Source: Albimonas sp963816545 (GTDB lineage: Bacteria > Pseudomonadota > Alphaproteobacteria > Rhodobacterales > Rhodobacteraceae). From it: DNA of 64,000 nucleotides. The notes under the pieces were generated by a model, which was not told where the DNA came from, searched no databases, and was given only the letters and a program-made list of their open reading frames with translations. Both the position numbers and the translations under genes were made by a program. The stretch is from assembly GCA_963816545.1 (NCBI GenBank), contig CAWFLE010000007.1, positions 62,001-126,000 on the forward strand, read 5' to 3'. Each line of letters starts with the position of its first letter. Position 1 is the first letter of the stretch. Below, one piece after another: positions 1 to 8,771 of this stretch.

Positions 1-306
1 GGGATGATCATGCCCCCGGTGAACACGCTCGTGGTGGAGACCATCCTGCTGCCCGAGGACAAGCGCAACCCGGTTAACGTCCGCCGGGCGGAGAAGCTGC
101 TCGCCAACATGCTGCAGGCCGTGGACCGGGGGCTGGAAGGGCGCGAGTTCCTGGCCGGAGAGTTCTCCGCCGCGGACGTGATGACCGGCCACGCCTGCAT
201 CGTCGCGCTGCGGCGGGTGGGGGATGCGGTCGATCTGCCCAAAGTCAAGGCGTATGCGGAGCGGCTTGAGGCGCGTCCCGGGCTGCGGAAGGCGTGGGAC
301 GCCTGA
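1..306 (+). CDS. Glutathione S-transferase, C-terminal part (5' end outside window)
   Basis: The open frame runs in from the window edge and ends with TGA at 304-306, leaving about 101 residues. The residues form an all-helical GST C-terminal domain: a helix with RRAEKLLANMLQAVDRGL, then the N-capping motif region GEFSAADVMTGHA (the usual GST form is FSAADIMTG), and a tail EARPGLRKAWDA, where family members usually have RPAFQRA. The N-terminal thioredoxin-like domain with the glutathione site is missing only because of the window edge. Substrate cannot be told. The ATG codons at 4 and 10 are internal methionines, not likely starts. Confidence 0.8.
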   Translation, partial: GMIMPPVNTLVVETILLPEDKRNPVNVRRAEKLLANMLQAVDRGLEGREFLAGEFSAADVMTGHACIVALRRVGDAVDLPKVKAYAERLEARPGLRKAWDA

Positions 307-370
307 TCCTGAAGATGTCGCATTAACCTGCGACCCCTACGACTGGCCCCGTACGGGGGCGAGGTTCGGG

Positions 371-1903
371 ATGATGATCAGGTCGGGCAGGTTGTCCAGG
401 TGGGCGACGCGGGAGGAGGTTTGGCTTCTCGCGGTCTGGTGCGCGCTCTGGGCCTTGGGGTCTAATTTCGAGTGGTCGGAATGGGCCGAGGACCTCATGC
501 ACCGCCATGAGGGGTGGGAGCTGGACGAGCTTCTTATCGGCTTCTCCCTCGCCGGACTGCTGTCGATGGCGTTCTTCGTGCGGCGAGGCGTCCGTCTGGC
601 GGCGGCCGCAGGCCGGTCTGAGCGGGCCGAGTCGCAGGCGGAGTGGCTCTCGCTGCATGACCCGCTCACGGGGCTCGCCAATCGTCGGCAGATCGACCTC
701 TGGCTGGCCGAGGGTCGGGGCGGGGCGATCCTGTGCATCGACCTCGACCGCTTCAAGCAGATCAACACGCTGACCGGGCACGAGGGCGGCGACGCGCTCC
801 TCGTCCAGACCGCGCGGCGGCTGGAGCGCGCGGCGCCCGGCTGCCTGATCGCGCGCGCGGCGGGCGACGAGTTCCTGGTGATCGTGAACGCTGCGCAGGA
901 CCCTATGGCGATCGCCGAGCGGATCGTGCTGCTTCAGGAGGAGCCGGCATTGCTGAACGGCGTCCGCGTCCGCGCTTGCGCCAGCGTCGGCGTGGCGATG
1001 TCGCCGGAGGACGCGCCCGATCTTCGCGCAGCCATGCCGCTGGCCGACGCCGCGCTTTATGAGGCGAAGCGCCTGGGTCGCGGCCGCGCGATTCGGTTCG
1101 AGCCCGCCATGCAGGAGGTCCTTCGCCGGCGGGCAGAGCTGGAGCGGGCGCTCCGGGACGCCCTGCAACGCGGCCTGATCCGCCCCCACTACCAGCCCCT
1201 GATCGACCTCCGCACCGGGAGGATCGTGGGCTTCGAGGCGCTTGCGCGCTGGTCCGGCGGCCGGGAGGCTCCCACGCCGGCCGAATTCATCCCGGTGGCC
1301 GAGGAAACGGGCATGATCTCGGAGCTGACGGATCACCTGTTCCGGCTCGCATGCAAGGACGCGAGCGCTTGGCCGGAGGAGATGTCGCTGTCCTTCAACG
1401 TCTCGCCGGTGCAACTCGCTGACCCGACGCTGGCCGAGCGCCTGCTGCGGATCCTGGAGGAGGAGGGGCTGGCATCGGCGCGGCTTCAGGTGGAGATCAC
1501 CGAGTCCGCGATGGCGGAGAACGCGGAACTGGGACGCCGAATTGTGGAGGCGTTGCGAGGCGCGGGCGCCCGGGTCGCGCTCGACGATTTCGGTACGGGC
1601 TATTCGAGCCTGTCGCAGCTCGCCCAGCTTGGGTTCGACGCCATCAAGATCGATCGCAGCTTCGTCTCGGGCGACGAGGCCGAGGGGGCAGGCGGCGAGA
1701 TCCTGAAAGCCATCCTGGGATTGAGCCGGGGGCTCGGGGTGGCCACCACCGCGGAGGGAGTCGAGACGGCTGCGCAGCTCGCGCGCCTGCGCACGCTAGG
1801 TTGCGACCACGTCCAGGGATACCTTTTCAGCCCCGCAGTGAATGCCGAAGAGACCGCGCGAATGAGCTCCGCGGGCCATCTCCCGGCAGGGCAGGTCGGC
1901 TGA
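371..1903 (+). CDS. Membrane-anchored GGDEF-EAL protein (cyclic di-GMP turnover)
   Basis: About 510 residues. Two hydrophobic segments near residues 15-32 and 52-70 anchor the protein; a GGDEF domain follows (DPLTGLANRR, DLDRFKQIN) and then an EAL domain. The cyclase signature reads AAGDEF rather than GGDEF, so cyclase activity is uncertain. The EAL half keeps its hallmarks: FEALARW, FNVSP, VEITES, DDFGTGYSSL, IKIDRSF and AEGVET, so phosphodiesterase activity is likely. The frame is open from 224, but the ATG ATG at 371/374 gives the first sensible N-terminus; upstream codons overlap the GST gene and look random. No strong ribosome site is seen. It stands alone between the GST gene and the tRNA. 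Confidence 0.85.
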   Translation: MMIRSGRLSRWATREEVWLLAVWCALWALGSNFEWSEWAEDLMHRHEGWELDELLIGFSLAGLLSMAFFVRRGVRLAAAAGRSERAESQAEWLSLHDPLTGLANRRQIDLWLAEGRGGAILCIDLDRFKQINTLTGHEGGDALLVQTARRLERAAPGCLIARAAGDEFLVIVNAAQDPMAIAERIVLLQEEPALLNGVRVRACASVGVAMSPEDAPDLRAAMPLADAALYEAKRLGRGRAIRFEPAMQEVLRRRAELERALRDALQRGLIRPHYQPLIDLRTGRIVGFEALARWSGGREAPTPAEFIPVAEETGMISELTDHLFRLACKDASAWPEEMSLSFNVSPVQLADPTLAERLLRILEEEGLASARLQVEITESAMAENAELGRRIVEALRGAGARVALDDFGTGYSSLSQLAQLGFDAIKIDRSFVSGDEAEGAGGEILKAILGLSRGLGVATTAEGVETAAQLARLRTLGCDHVQGYLFSPAVNAEETARMSSAGHLPAGQVG

Positions 1904-1913
1904 GCTATCGAGG

Positions 1914-1987
1914 TGGAGCGGGTGAAGGGAATCGAACCCTCGTCGTAAGCTTGGGAAGCTTCTGCTCTACCATTGAGCTACACCCGC
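1914..1987 (-). tRNA. tRNA-Gly (anticodon CCC)
   Basis: Read on the minus strand, the 7-bp acceptor stem GCGGGTG pairs with CACCCGC, followed by discriminator T and an encoded CCA. The D stem is GCTC/GAGC, the anticodon loop is TTCCCAA (anticodon CCC, reading GGG), and the T arm is GAGGG-TTCGATT-CCCTT. The outermost anticodon-stem pair (G-A) is mismatched. In so GC-rich a genome GGG glycine codons are common, which fits a dedicated CCC isoacceptor. Confidence 0.95.
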
Positions 1988-1996
1988 GTCGCAGCC

Positions 1997-2025
1997 TCGA
2001 TAGACTCGTGCGCGAAGAGGGTCAA
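1997..2025 (-). promoter_or_regulatory. Probable sigma-70 promoter of tRNA-Gly
   Basis: On the minus strand TTGACC (2020-2025) is followed by exactly 17 bases and then TATCGA (1997-2002). The mature tRNA starts 9 bases further on. The -35 box is five of six to consensus; the -10 box is weak. Spacing and position are what one expects for a tRNA promoter. Confidence 0.55.
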
Positions 2026-2127
2026 GAGCCCTGAGAGGTCCGCTCAGATAGCTCGCACGTCCGCTCACGCCCGCGTCATTCGGATGGCGCCGGCGTGGGG
2101 CCGGAGCGATATTGAGAGAGCATCGAA

Positions 2128-2439
2128 ATGGATAGGGAAGACGCCATGCTCCGCCTGGCCGGCATCGTGTTTCTGGGGCTCGCCGCCGTCGCGCTTATCG
2201 CGGACGTGCTGAACGCGGGGGGAGGCTTCGGGTTCGCCTCCATCGGCGAGAGGTGGGCGGAGCTGCACCGGCCGAGCCTGATCGGACTGCAGTCGGGGCT
2301 TGAGAACCGCGTCTCCGGGTCGATCTTCTTCGACTATGTCCTGCCGATCCTGCAGCTTCCGGCGGCGATCGCGGCGGCCGTCCTCGGCCTCGCGCTCTAC
2401 GCCATCGGCAGGGCGGTGAGGCGCAGGGGAGTCCGATAG
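2128..2439 (+). CDS. Small two-helix membrane protein, family unknown
   Basis: 103 residues. Two hydrophobic segments are visible, near residues 8-26 (LRLAGIVFLGLAAVALIAD) and 70-92 (YVLPILQLPAAIAAAVLGLAL), joined by a loop of about 40 residues and ending in a basic tail RRRGVR, which suggests a cytoplasmic C-terminus. It ends 13 bases before the convergent end of cobT. Small proteins of this kind are common in Rhodobacterales but I cannot name the family or role. Hydrophobicity pattern and a clean ATG frame are the support. Confidence 0.6.
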   Translation: MDREDAMLRLAGIVFLGLAAVALIADVLNAGGGFGFASIGERWAELHRPSLIGLQSGLENRVSGSIFFDYVLPILQLPAAIAAAVLGLALYAIGRAVRRRGVR

Positions 2440-2452
2440 AGGCCGCGCCGGC

Positions 2453-4336
2453 TCAGGCCGCGCGGCGAGGCCGGCTCCGGCGCGAGGCCTTGCCCAGCGC
2501 CTGAGGGTCCTGATCGAAGAGGGCCGCAAGCTGCTCGGTCATGGCGCCGGCGAGCTGGTCCACGTCGGTGATCGTCACCGCGCGGTGGTAGTAGCGGGTC
2601 ACGTCATGGCCGATGCCGATGGCCAGCAGCTCCACCTGCTTGCGGCGCTCGATCATCGCGATGACGTCGCGCAGGTGCTTCTCGAGGTAGTTGGAGGCGT
2701 TGACGGATAGGGTCGAGTCGTCCACCGGGGCGCCGTCAGAGATCACCATCATGATGCGGCGCTGCTCGGGGCGGCGCTCCAGCCGGCGATGCGCCCATTC
2801 GAGCGCCTCGCCGTCGATGTTCTCCTTCAGGAGCCCTTCCTTCATCATCAGGCCGAGATTGTCTCGCGTACGGCGCATGGGGGCGTCGGCGTGCTTGTAG
2901 ACGATGTGGCGCAGGTCATTCAGGCGGCCGGGGGCGGCGGGGCGGCCCGCCTGGAGCCACTGGTCGCGGGCCTGCCCGCCCTTCCAGGCGCGGGTGGTGA
3001 AGCCGAGGACCTCCACCTTCACCGCGCAACGCTCAAGCGTGCGGGCGAGGATATCCGCGCAAATGGCCGCGATGGAGATGGGCCGGCCGCGCATCGAGCC
3101 GGAGTTGTCGATGAGCAGAGTGACGACCGTGTCGCGGAATTTCGCCTCCTTCTCCACCTTGAAGGAGAGGGGGGTCGTCGGGTTCGCGACCACGCGGGCG
3201 AGGCGGGCGGCGTCGAGCACGCCCTCCTCCTTGTCGAACTCCCAGCTCCGGTTCTGTTGGGCCTGGAGGCGGCGCTGGAGCTTGTTGGCCAGCCGCGACA
3301 CGGCGCCTTTCAGCGGTTCCAGCTGCTGGTCGAGATAGGCGCGCAGGCGCTCCAGCTCCTCGGGTTCCGCAAGGTCGGCGGCGCCGACCTCTTCATCGAA
3401 GGCCTGCGTGAAGACCTTGTAGGCGGGGTCGGCGTCCGACACGGAGGGGGGACGGGGCGGCTCTGCCGGGGGCTCGCCGTCCTCATCGGGGGATTCCTCG
3501 GCCATTTCCGCGTCGGGGTCGTCCTCGAGCGAGACCTGTGCGGCCTGGGCGTCGGGGAACTCGGCGGTCTGGTCGTCGGGAGCCTGGTCCTGCTCCTCGT
3601 CGCCCTGCTCATCGCCCTGGTCGTCGCCATCGGGCTCGGGTTCGCCTTCCTCCTGCTCCTCGCCGTCCTCGGATTCGTCGGACTGGTCGGGGTCATCGCC
3701 GAGCTGGTCGCCGTAGCCAAGCTGCTCGATCACCTGGCGGGCGAGCTTGGCGAAGGCGGCCTGGTTGCCGAGGCGGTCGCGCACGTCGTCCAATGAGCCG
3801 GCGGTCTGCTGGTCGAGGAAGTCGCGCCAGAGGTCGAGCACGTTCTCGGCGCCCTTGGGCAGGTCCCGGCCGGTGGCCAGCGAGCGCACGAGGTAGCCCG
3901 CGGCCTCCGCGAGCGGGGCTTGCGCGGCGTCTTTGATCTCGGAATAGCCCATGCGGCGGGCGGTTTCGGCCAGTCGCGCGTCGAGGTTGTTGGCGACCCC
4001 TGGCATGGCGTTGGCGCCGATGGACTCGCAGCGTGCGGTCTCCATCGCCTCGAACAGCGCGCGGGCCATGTCGCCCTGGGGCATGTAGCGGTTGTGGGTC
4101 GTGTCGTCGTGGAAGCGCGCGCGCAGGGCGTAGGCGTCGCCGGCCCCGCGGGCGGCGACGACCTCATCCCGCGACATGCGCCGCGTGACCTGCGGCAGGC
4201 GCACCGCGTCGTTGGCCATGCCAGGAGGATCGACCGAGTAGGAGACCTGCATCTCCGGGTCGTTGGCCATGGCGCGCGTCGCCTCGGCCAGAGCCTTCTT
4301 GAAAGGATCGGCCGGGTTGTCCGAACGGTCGGCCAT
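2453..4336 (-). CDS. cobT: Cobaltochelatase subunit CobT
   Basis: 627 residues, the usual size of aerobic-pathway CobT. With CobS it forms the AAA-type chaperone complex that drives CobN to insert cobalt into hydrogenobyrinic acid diamide in B12 synthesis. The N-terminal half is helical; a very acidic linker (residues about 205-300, rich in D/E/Q) precedes a C-terminal VWA domain with the metal-binding DNSGSMRG (DxSGS) motif. The C-terminus is basic (SRRSRPRRAA). It sits 28 bases downstream of cobS in the same transcript. The acidic linker creates a long hydrophobic-looking frame on the opposite strand that is not a gene. No cobN is in the window. Confidence 0.93.
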   Translation of the reverse strand: MADRSDNPADPFKKALAEATRAMANDPEMQVSYSVDPPGMANDAVRLPQVTRRMSRDEVVAARGAGDAYALRARFHDDTTHNRYMPQGDMARALFEAMETARCESIGANAMPGVANNLDARLAETARRMGYSEIKDAAQAPLAEAAGYLVRSLATGRDLPKGAENVLDLWRDFLDQQTAGSLDDVRDRLGNQAAFAKLARQVIEQLGYGDQLGDDPDQSDESEDGEEQEEGEPEPDGDDQGDEQGDEEQDQAPDDQTAEFPDAQAAQVSLEDDPDAEMAEESPDEDGEPPAEPPRPPSVSDADPAYKVFTQAFDEEVGAADLAEPEELERLRAYLDQQLEPLKGAVSRLANKLQRRLQAQQNRSWEFDKEEGVLDAARLARVVANPTTPLSFKVEKEAKFRDTVVTLLIDNSGSMRGRPISIAAICADILARTLERCAVKVEVLGFTTRAWKGGQARDQWLQAGRPAAPGRLNDLRHIVYKHADAPMRRTRDNLGLMMKEGLLKENIDGEALEWAHRRLERRPEQRRIMMVISDGAPVDDSTLSVNASNYLEKHLRDVIAMIERRKQVELLAIGIGHDVTRYYHRAVTITDVDQLAGAMTEQLAALFDQDPQALGKASRRSRPRRAA

Positions 4337-4364
4337 CAGGCCCTCCTTCCGCCCTCCGCCGCGA

Positions 4365-5354
4365 TCACCCGAGGGCGACCGAGGCGGCGCTCTCGGGCAG
4401 CTCCTCGCCGAAGCAGCGCTGGTAGAACTCGGCCACCGTCTGGCGCTCTAACTCGTCGCACTTGTTGAGGAACGTCAGGCGGAAGGCGAAGCCGAGGTCG
4501 TTGCCGAAGATCCGCGCGTTCTCGGCCCACGCGAGCACCGTGCGCGGCGACATCACGGTCGAGATGTCGCCGTTCATGAAGGCCGAGCGCGAGAGGTCCG
4601 CCACCGTCACCATCCGGCTGACCGTCGTGCGGCCGGCGGGGGTCTGGTAGTCGGCGTTCTTGGCGAGGATGATGTTGACCTCGTCGTCATGCGGCAAATA
4701 GTTCAGCGTCGTCACGATCGACCAGCGGTCCATCTGGCCCTGGTTGATCTGCTGGGTGCCGTGATAGAGGCCGGTCGTGTCCCCGAGGCCCACCGTGTTC
4801 GCCGTCGCGAAGAGGCGGAAATACGGGTGGGGATGGATGACCTCGTTCTGGTCGAGCAGGGTCAGCTTGCCGTCGGTCTCCAGCACGCGCTGGATTACGA
4901 ACATCACGTCCGGGCGGCCGGCGTCGTATTCGTCGAAGACGATGGCGACGGGGTTCTTCAGCGCCCAGGGCAGGATGCCTTCGTGGAATTCGGTGACCTG
5001 CTTGCCGTCGCGGATCTTGATCGCGTCCTTGCCGATCAGGTCGATGCGGGAGATGTGGCTGTCGAGGTTCACGCGCACGCAGGGCCAGTTGAGGCGGGAG
5101 GCCACCTGCTCGATGTGAGTCGACTTGCCGGTGCCGTGATAGCCCTGGATCATCACGCGACGGTTGTAGTTGAACCCCGCGAGGATCGCGAGGGTCGTCT
5201 CCTTGTCGAACTGGTAGGTCGGGTCGAACGCGGGGACGCGGTCCGTCGCCTCGGCGAAGCCCTTGACCTTCATGTCGGAGTCGATGCCGAACGCCTCGCG
5301 CACCGAGACGTCTCGGGTGGGTTCCATCGTGTCCAGGACGGCGCCGTCTGCCAT
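4365..5354 (-). CDS. cobS: Cobaltochelatase subunit CobS (AAA+ ATPase)
   Basis: 329 residues, family-typical. It is the MoxR-like AAA+ ATPase of aerobic cobaltochelatase and works with CobT and CobN. A Walker A motif GYHGTGKST lies near residue 105, Walker B IVFDEYDAG follows, and the sensor region FATANTVGLGDTTGLYHGTQ is typical of CobS. The start MADGAVLDTMEPTRD is preceded by a purine-rich stretch on the minus strand. cobS-cobT followed, a few genes away, by a J-domain gene and bolA is a familiar Rhodobacterales neighbourhood. A 209-bp spacer separates it from the divergent nuclease gene and should hold both promoters. Confidence 0.95.
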   Translation of the reverse strand: MADGAVLDTMEPTRDVSVREAFGIDSDMKVKGFAEATDRVPAFDPTYQFDKETTLAILAGFNYNRRVMIQGYHGTGKSTHIEQVASRLNWPCVRVNLDSHISRIDLIGKDAIKIRDGKQVTEFHEGILPWALKNPVAIVFDEYDAGRPDVMFVIQRVLETDGKLTLLDQNEVIHPHPYFRLFATANTVGLGDTTGLYHGTQQINQGQMDRWSIVTTLNYLPHDDEVNIILAKNADYQTPAGRTTVSRMVTVADLSRSAFMNGDISTVMSPRTVLAWAENARIFGNDLGFAFRLTFLNKCDELERQTVAEFYQRCFGEELPESAASVALG

Positions 5355-5563
5355 GTTCTTCGCTCGCTTTCTTCCGGGGATCGGTCCCCCGGGCTGTCCT
5401 TCCGGCCGGTATGTCTTGGATCATAAGACCCGGGGGCGCAAGGGCGCCAGCGGCGCGGCGCCGCGGCCGGCGTTAACTCTCTTGCGGTGGGGACACGGGT
5501 CCCGCGTCTCGTTAACGTGGGTAAACGTCCCGCCTTCGAGGAGGCGCCGCTACGGAGACGCAG

Positions 5564-6352
5564 TTGGTCCGCATCGTCCAGGTTTCAACCCGCCGCAGGC
5601 GTCGCCGTGGCCCGACTGCGAGGATCGCGGGTGGGGCGCTGATTCTGGCCGCCATCGCGGCCGCCGCTCTTCTGGAGCCGGGCGGAGACTCCGAGGTCGC
5701 GCAGGCGGCCGCCGAGGCCGGGGAGCAGGTGGAAGGTCGGCCGCGGGTCGTGGACGGCGACACGCTGGCCTTCGGCGAGGAACGGGTGCGCATCCTCGAC
5801 ATCGACGCGCCGGAGATGGACCAGAGCTGCCTCGGTCCGGAAGGCGGCGCCTATGCGTGCGGCGAGAGCGCGACCCGCGAGATGGAGGCGCTGGTCGGCG
5901 ACGCCGCGGTCCGCTGCGCCGGCCCGGGCAGGGACGTCTACGGCCGGCTGCTGGCGCGCTGCGAGGCAAGGGGACGTGACCTCGGGGCCGCGATGGTGCG
6001 GTACGGCTGGGCGGTGATCTACCGCAAGCTCACCGATACCTATGCGGCCGAGGAGGCGGCCGCGGAGGCCGGGGGCGCGGGCATGTGGGCCGGGCGGTTC
6101 GACATGCCGTGGGTCCATCGCGACGGCGGCGGCGAGGTCGCCCAGGCGGTGGACGTGGACAGGATGCTGGAGGCCGAAAAGGGCCCCGCCGACTGCGCGA
6201 TAAAGGGCAACGTCTCGTCCAACGGCCGCATCTACCACTCGCCGGGGCAGCAGCACTACGCGCGGACGCGGATCGACGTCTCGGACGGGGAGCGGTGGTT
6301 CTGCTCGGCCGAGGAGGCGGAGGCGGCGGGCTGGCGGCCTGCGCGGCGCTGA
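5564..6352 (+). CDS. Thermonuclease-family (SNase-like) nuclease with C-terminal sunset-type domain
   Basis: 262 residues from a TTG start; no ATG lies nearby in frame. A basic N-terminus (RRRRRRG) and a hydrophobic segment (ARIAGGALILAAIAAAALL, about 20-38) indicate an inner-membrane anchor or uncleaved signal. The SNase fold follows, with VDGDTLAFG, VRILDIDAPE and GRDVYGRLLARC, which carry the calcium-binding acids and the catalytic arginines of the family. The last 50 residues (CAIKGN..GRIYHSPGQQHYARTRID..ERWFCS..EAAGW) match the short domain often attached to these nucleases. Extracytoplasmic phosphodiesterase activity on nucleic acid is expected. Confidence 0.85.
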   Translation: MVRIVQVSTRRRRRRGPTARIAGGALILAAIAAAALLEPGGDSEVAQAAAEAGEQVEGRPRVVDGDTLAFGEERVRILDIDAPEMDQSCLGPEGGAYACGESATREMEALVGDAAVRCAGPGRDVYGRLLARCEARGRDLGAAMVRYGWAVIYRKLTDTYAAEEAAAEAGGAGMWAGRFDMPWVHRDGGGEVAQAVDVDRMLEAEKGPADCAIKGNVSSNGRIYHSPGQQHYARTRIDVSDGERWFCSAEEAEAAGWRPARR

Positions 6353-6412
6353 CCTTTCCGCGACCGCGCCGGCGGGATATTCCTTGCGCATGATCTCTGT
6401 CCGGAGCGCCCG

Positions 6413-7600
6413 ATGACCGACCTTCCCCCCCGCTCGCTCGCCCGCCGTCCGCAGCCGCCGGAGACCGCCTCGCGCCCGGTCGCGAGCCCGATCTGGCCCT
6501 CGGTGGTCTGGCGGGTGGAGGATGCGGACGCGCTCGACGACCAGTACGAGGGGCGCACGCAAGGCTACGCCTATGCGCGGGAGGGGCATCCGAACGCGTC
6601 GATGCTCGCGCGCCAGATCGACGCGCTGGAGGGGGCGGAGGGCGGCCTCGTCTACGGCTCGGGGATGGGGGCGGTGGCGGCGGTGCTGTTCGGGCTGCTG
6701 AAATCCGGCGACCGGGTGATCGCGTCGAGCCAGCTCTACGGGCGGAGCCTGCGGGTGATGACGCAGGATCTGCCCCGCTTCGGGGTGGAGGTGGAGTTCG
6801 TGGACCCCACCGACGGCGCGGCCTGGCGGCGGGCGGCGGAGCGGCCGGCGGCGATGGTCTTCGCGGAGGTGGTGTCGAACCCCACGCTCCGGGTGGCGGA
6901 CATGGGCGCGGCGCGGGAGGCGGCGCAGGCCTGCGGCGCGTTGCTGGTGGTGGACAACACCTTCACCACGCCGCGCGGCTGGCGGCCTCTCGACAACGGA
7001 GCGGACGTAGTCGTGCATTCGGTGACCAAGATGCTGTCGGGCCATTCGGACGCCACGCTTGGCTGGGCCGCGGCGAAGGATCCGTCGGTGCGCGAGGCGC
7101 TGCGCGTGGCGCAGGCATCCTTCGGCGCGACGGCGAGCCCGTTCGACTGCTGGCTGGCCGAGCGCGGGCTCGCCTCCTTCGCGCTCCGCTACGATCGGGC
7201 GGAGGCGAACGCGGCGGCGCTGGCGGATCATCTGGCGGGGCTGGAGGGGGTTGAGGCCTCGATCTATCCGGGGCGCCCGGATCATCCGGACAATAACCGC
7301 GCGGGAGACCTGCTGAAGGGACGCAACGGGACGATGGTGGCTTTCCAGCTGAAGGGCGGACGCAGGGCGGCCAACGCCTTCATCCGGGCGGCGACGGATC
7401 TTCCCTTCGCGCCTTCGCTCGGCGACGTTCAGACGCTGCTGAGCCATCCGCCGAGCTCCTCTCATCGCGGGTTGACCGAGGATCAGCGGCTGGCGCTGGG
7501 GATCACGCAGGGGTTCATCCGTGTGTCGGTGGGCATCGAGGAGATCGAGACGCTGAAGGCCGAGTTCTCGGAGGCGGTGGCGGCGGCGAACGCGGCCTGA
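6413..7600 (+). CDS. Cystathionine gamma-synthase family PLP enzyme
   Basis: 395 residues, the size of the Cys/Met metabolism PLP-dependent family (cystathionine gamma-synthase, beta/gamma-lyases, O-acylhomoserine sulfhydrylases). The PLP lysine lies in SVTKMLSGHSDATLGW, where the family pattern is SxTKxxxGHSD. YAREGHPNASML near the N-terminus and VVDNTFTTPRG in the middle are typical. The C-terminal substrate region LPFAPSLGDVQTLLSHPPSSSHRGL is also family-like. Exact reaction (gamma-synthase versus methionine gamma-lyase) cannot be fixed from sequence. It ends in a cluster of hairpins shared with the convergent J-domain gene. Confidence 0.88.
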   Translation: MTDLPPRSLARRPQPPETASRPVASPIWPSVVWRVEDADALDDQYEGRTQGYAYAREGHPNASMLARQIDALEGAEGGLVYGSGMGAVAAVLFGLLKSGDRVIASSQLYGRSLRVMTQDLPRFGVEVEFVDPTDGAAWRRAAERPAAMVFAEVVSNPTLRVADMGAAREAAQACGALLVVDNTFTTPRGWRPLDNGADVVVHSVTKMLSGHSDATLGWAAAKDPSVREALRVAQASFGATASPFDCWLAERGLASFALRYDRAEANAAALADHLAGLEGVEASIYPGRPDHPDNNRAGDLLKGRNGTMVAFQLKGGRRAANAFIRAATDLPFAPSLGDVQTLLSHPPSSSHRGLTEDQRLALGITQGFIRVSVGIEEIETLKAEFSEAVAAANAA

Positions 7601-7620
7601 GCGACGCCCGCGCCGGCCCG

Positions 7621-7677
7621 CCTGAGCGGAGCTCAGGCGCCCGAGGTTCCCTCGGGCGCGCGTGCCCTGCACGCGCG
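7621..7677. terminator. Three adjacent hairpins, probable bidirectional terminator
   Basis: Between convergent genes three perfect stems occur back to back: CCTGAGC/GCTCAGG (7621-7637), GCGCCCGAGG/CCTCGGGCGC with a TTC loop (7637-7659), and CGCGCGTGC/GCACGCGCG with a CCT loop (7657-7677). No T-run follows, as is usual in very GC-rich genomes. Confidence 0.6.
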
Positions 7678-7703
7678 GGCCGGCTTCCGCGGGACGGTTG
7701 GCG

Positions 7704-8387
7704 TCAGTCGGGGAAGTTGCGGGACGATTTGATCTGCTCCCACGCCCAGATCACCCGCGCCAGCCGCTCCTCCTCGTCGCGGCGGCCGCCGTTCAGATCG
7801 GGATGGAGATCCTTGACCAAGGCCTTGTAGCGCGCGCGGATGTCGGGTCGACGCGCGTGATCGTCGATGCCCAGGATGTCCAGCGCCCGGCGTTCGTTCT
7901 GGGGCAGGAGACGGCGGCGCGGCCGGGAATCGCCGTCGCCGTCGCCCCGCGGGGCCTTGCCGGGGTTGAGGGTGGCGTTTTCGCCCAGCACCTCGAACGG
8001 ATCGCGGAAGCCGAAGCGCGCCCAGGAGCGGCCCTCGGCATGTCCGTTCGCCTCCACATGCTGCTTGCCTCCCTGGCCGAAGCGCCAGGTGGGGCGGCCC
8101 CAGACCGAGGCTCCCGCGAGTTCGGCCTCAAGCTCCTCCTCCGATCGCCCCTCGAAGAAGTTCCAGCTGCGGTTGTACTCGCGTACGTGGTCCAGGCAGA
8201 ACCAGTGGAAATCGTTCAGGCGGTCGGGCGAGACGGGGGCGCGGTAGAGACCGGCGGCCTCGCAGCCCTCCATCTCGCAGACCCGGGCCGAACTCTCGAA
8301 TCCGCCGCCCATGCCGCGGCTCCGCTGACGGCGGCGCTTGTCCGCGGACACGGACACGTCGTAGTCGAGGGGCGAGCGTTGCGGCAA
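7704..8387 (-). CDS. J-domain protein (DnaJ-like, Rhodobacterales type)
   Basis: 227 residues. The J domain is at the C-terminus (about 165-225): RRALDILGIDD, RARYKALVKDLHPDLNGG with the HPD tripeptide that stimulates Hsp70, and WAWEQIKSSRNF. The N-terminal part carries conserved cysteines (CEMEGC..C) and NDFHWFCLDHVREYNRSWNFFEG, a pattern of a small alphaproteobacterial J-protein family. The start is a TTG; the preserved N-terminal motif DYDVSVSADKRRR requires a start at or before this point. It is probably a co-chaperone of DnaK; a specific client is unknown. Divergent from bolA. Confidence 0.85.
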   Translation of the reverse strand: MPQRSPLDYDVSVSADKRRRQRSRGMGGGFESSARVCEMEGCEAAGLYRAPVSPDRLNDFHWFCLDHVREYNRSWNFFEGRSEEELEAELAGASVWGRPTWRFGQGGKQHVEANGHAEGRSWARFGFRDPFEVLGENATLNPGKAPRGDGDGDSRPRRRLLPQNERRALDILGIDDHARRPDIRARYKALVKDLHPDLNGGRRDEEERLARVIWAWEQIKSSRNFPD

Positions 8388-8477
8388 GTGGCGGCTCCGT
8401 GGGTTGGCCGGGGGTCGACTCGGGAACCCCGCATTCTAGCCTGCGACGTCGCGAGGAAAAGGCGGAGGATCGGACGG

Positions 8478-8771
8478 ATGCCGGACAATGAGGCGCAGGC
8501 CGAAGGGCCGATGGCGACGCGGATGAGGGCGAAGCTGACCGAGGCGCTGAGCCCGGCGGGCCTGACGATACGTGACGATTCCGAGAGCCATCGCGGCCAC
8601 GGAGGCTATCGCGAAGGCGGCGAGACTCATTTCGCCGTTCATGTGAGGTCGGCGGCCTTCGACGGCAAGGGGCGCGTGGAGCGCCAGCGGATGGTGATGC
8701 GGTTGCTGAAGGAGGAGCTGGAGGAGCGGGTCCATGCCCTCTCGCTGAGCCTGAAGGGCTCGGCGGAGTGA
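8478..8771 (+). CDS. BolA family protein
   Basis: 97 residues, typical BolA length. The core MRAKLTEALSPAGLTIRDDSESHRGHGG..THFAVHVRSAAFDGKGRVERQRMVMRLLKEEL has the BolA class II KH-like fold motifs, including the conserved HRGH and the RV.RHRMV-type segment (here ERQRMV). Such proteins act with monothiol glutaredoxins in iron-sulfur trafficking. The ATG at 8478 is preceded by GGCGGAGG; the frame is open far upstream but antisense to the J-domain gene. Its stop overlaps the next start by GTGA. Confidence 0.9.
   Translation: MPDNEAQAEGPMATRMRAKLTEALSPAGLTIRDDSESHRGHGGYREGGETHFAVHVRSAAFDGKGRVERQRMVMRLLKEELEERVHALSLSLKGSAE

Noticed and set aside
2789..3796. Plus-strand frame with strongly hydrophobic stretches that look like membrane helices
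   Set aside because: It is the complement of the acidic Asp/Glu linker of CobT; the hydrophobicity is an artefact of GTC/CTC codons.
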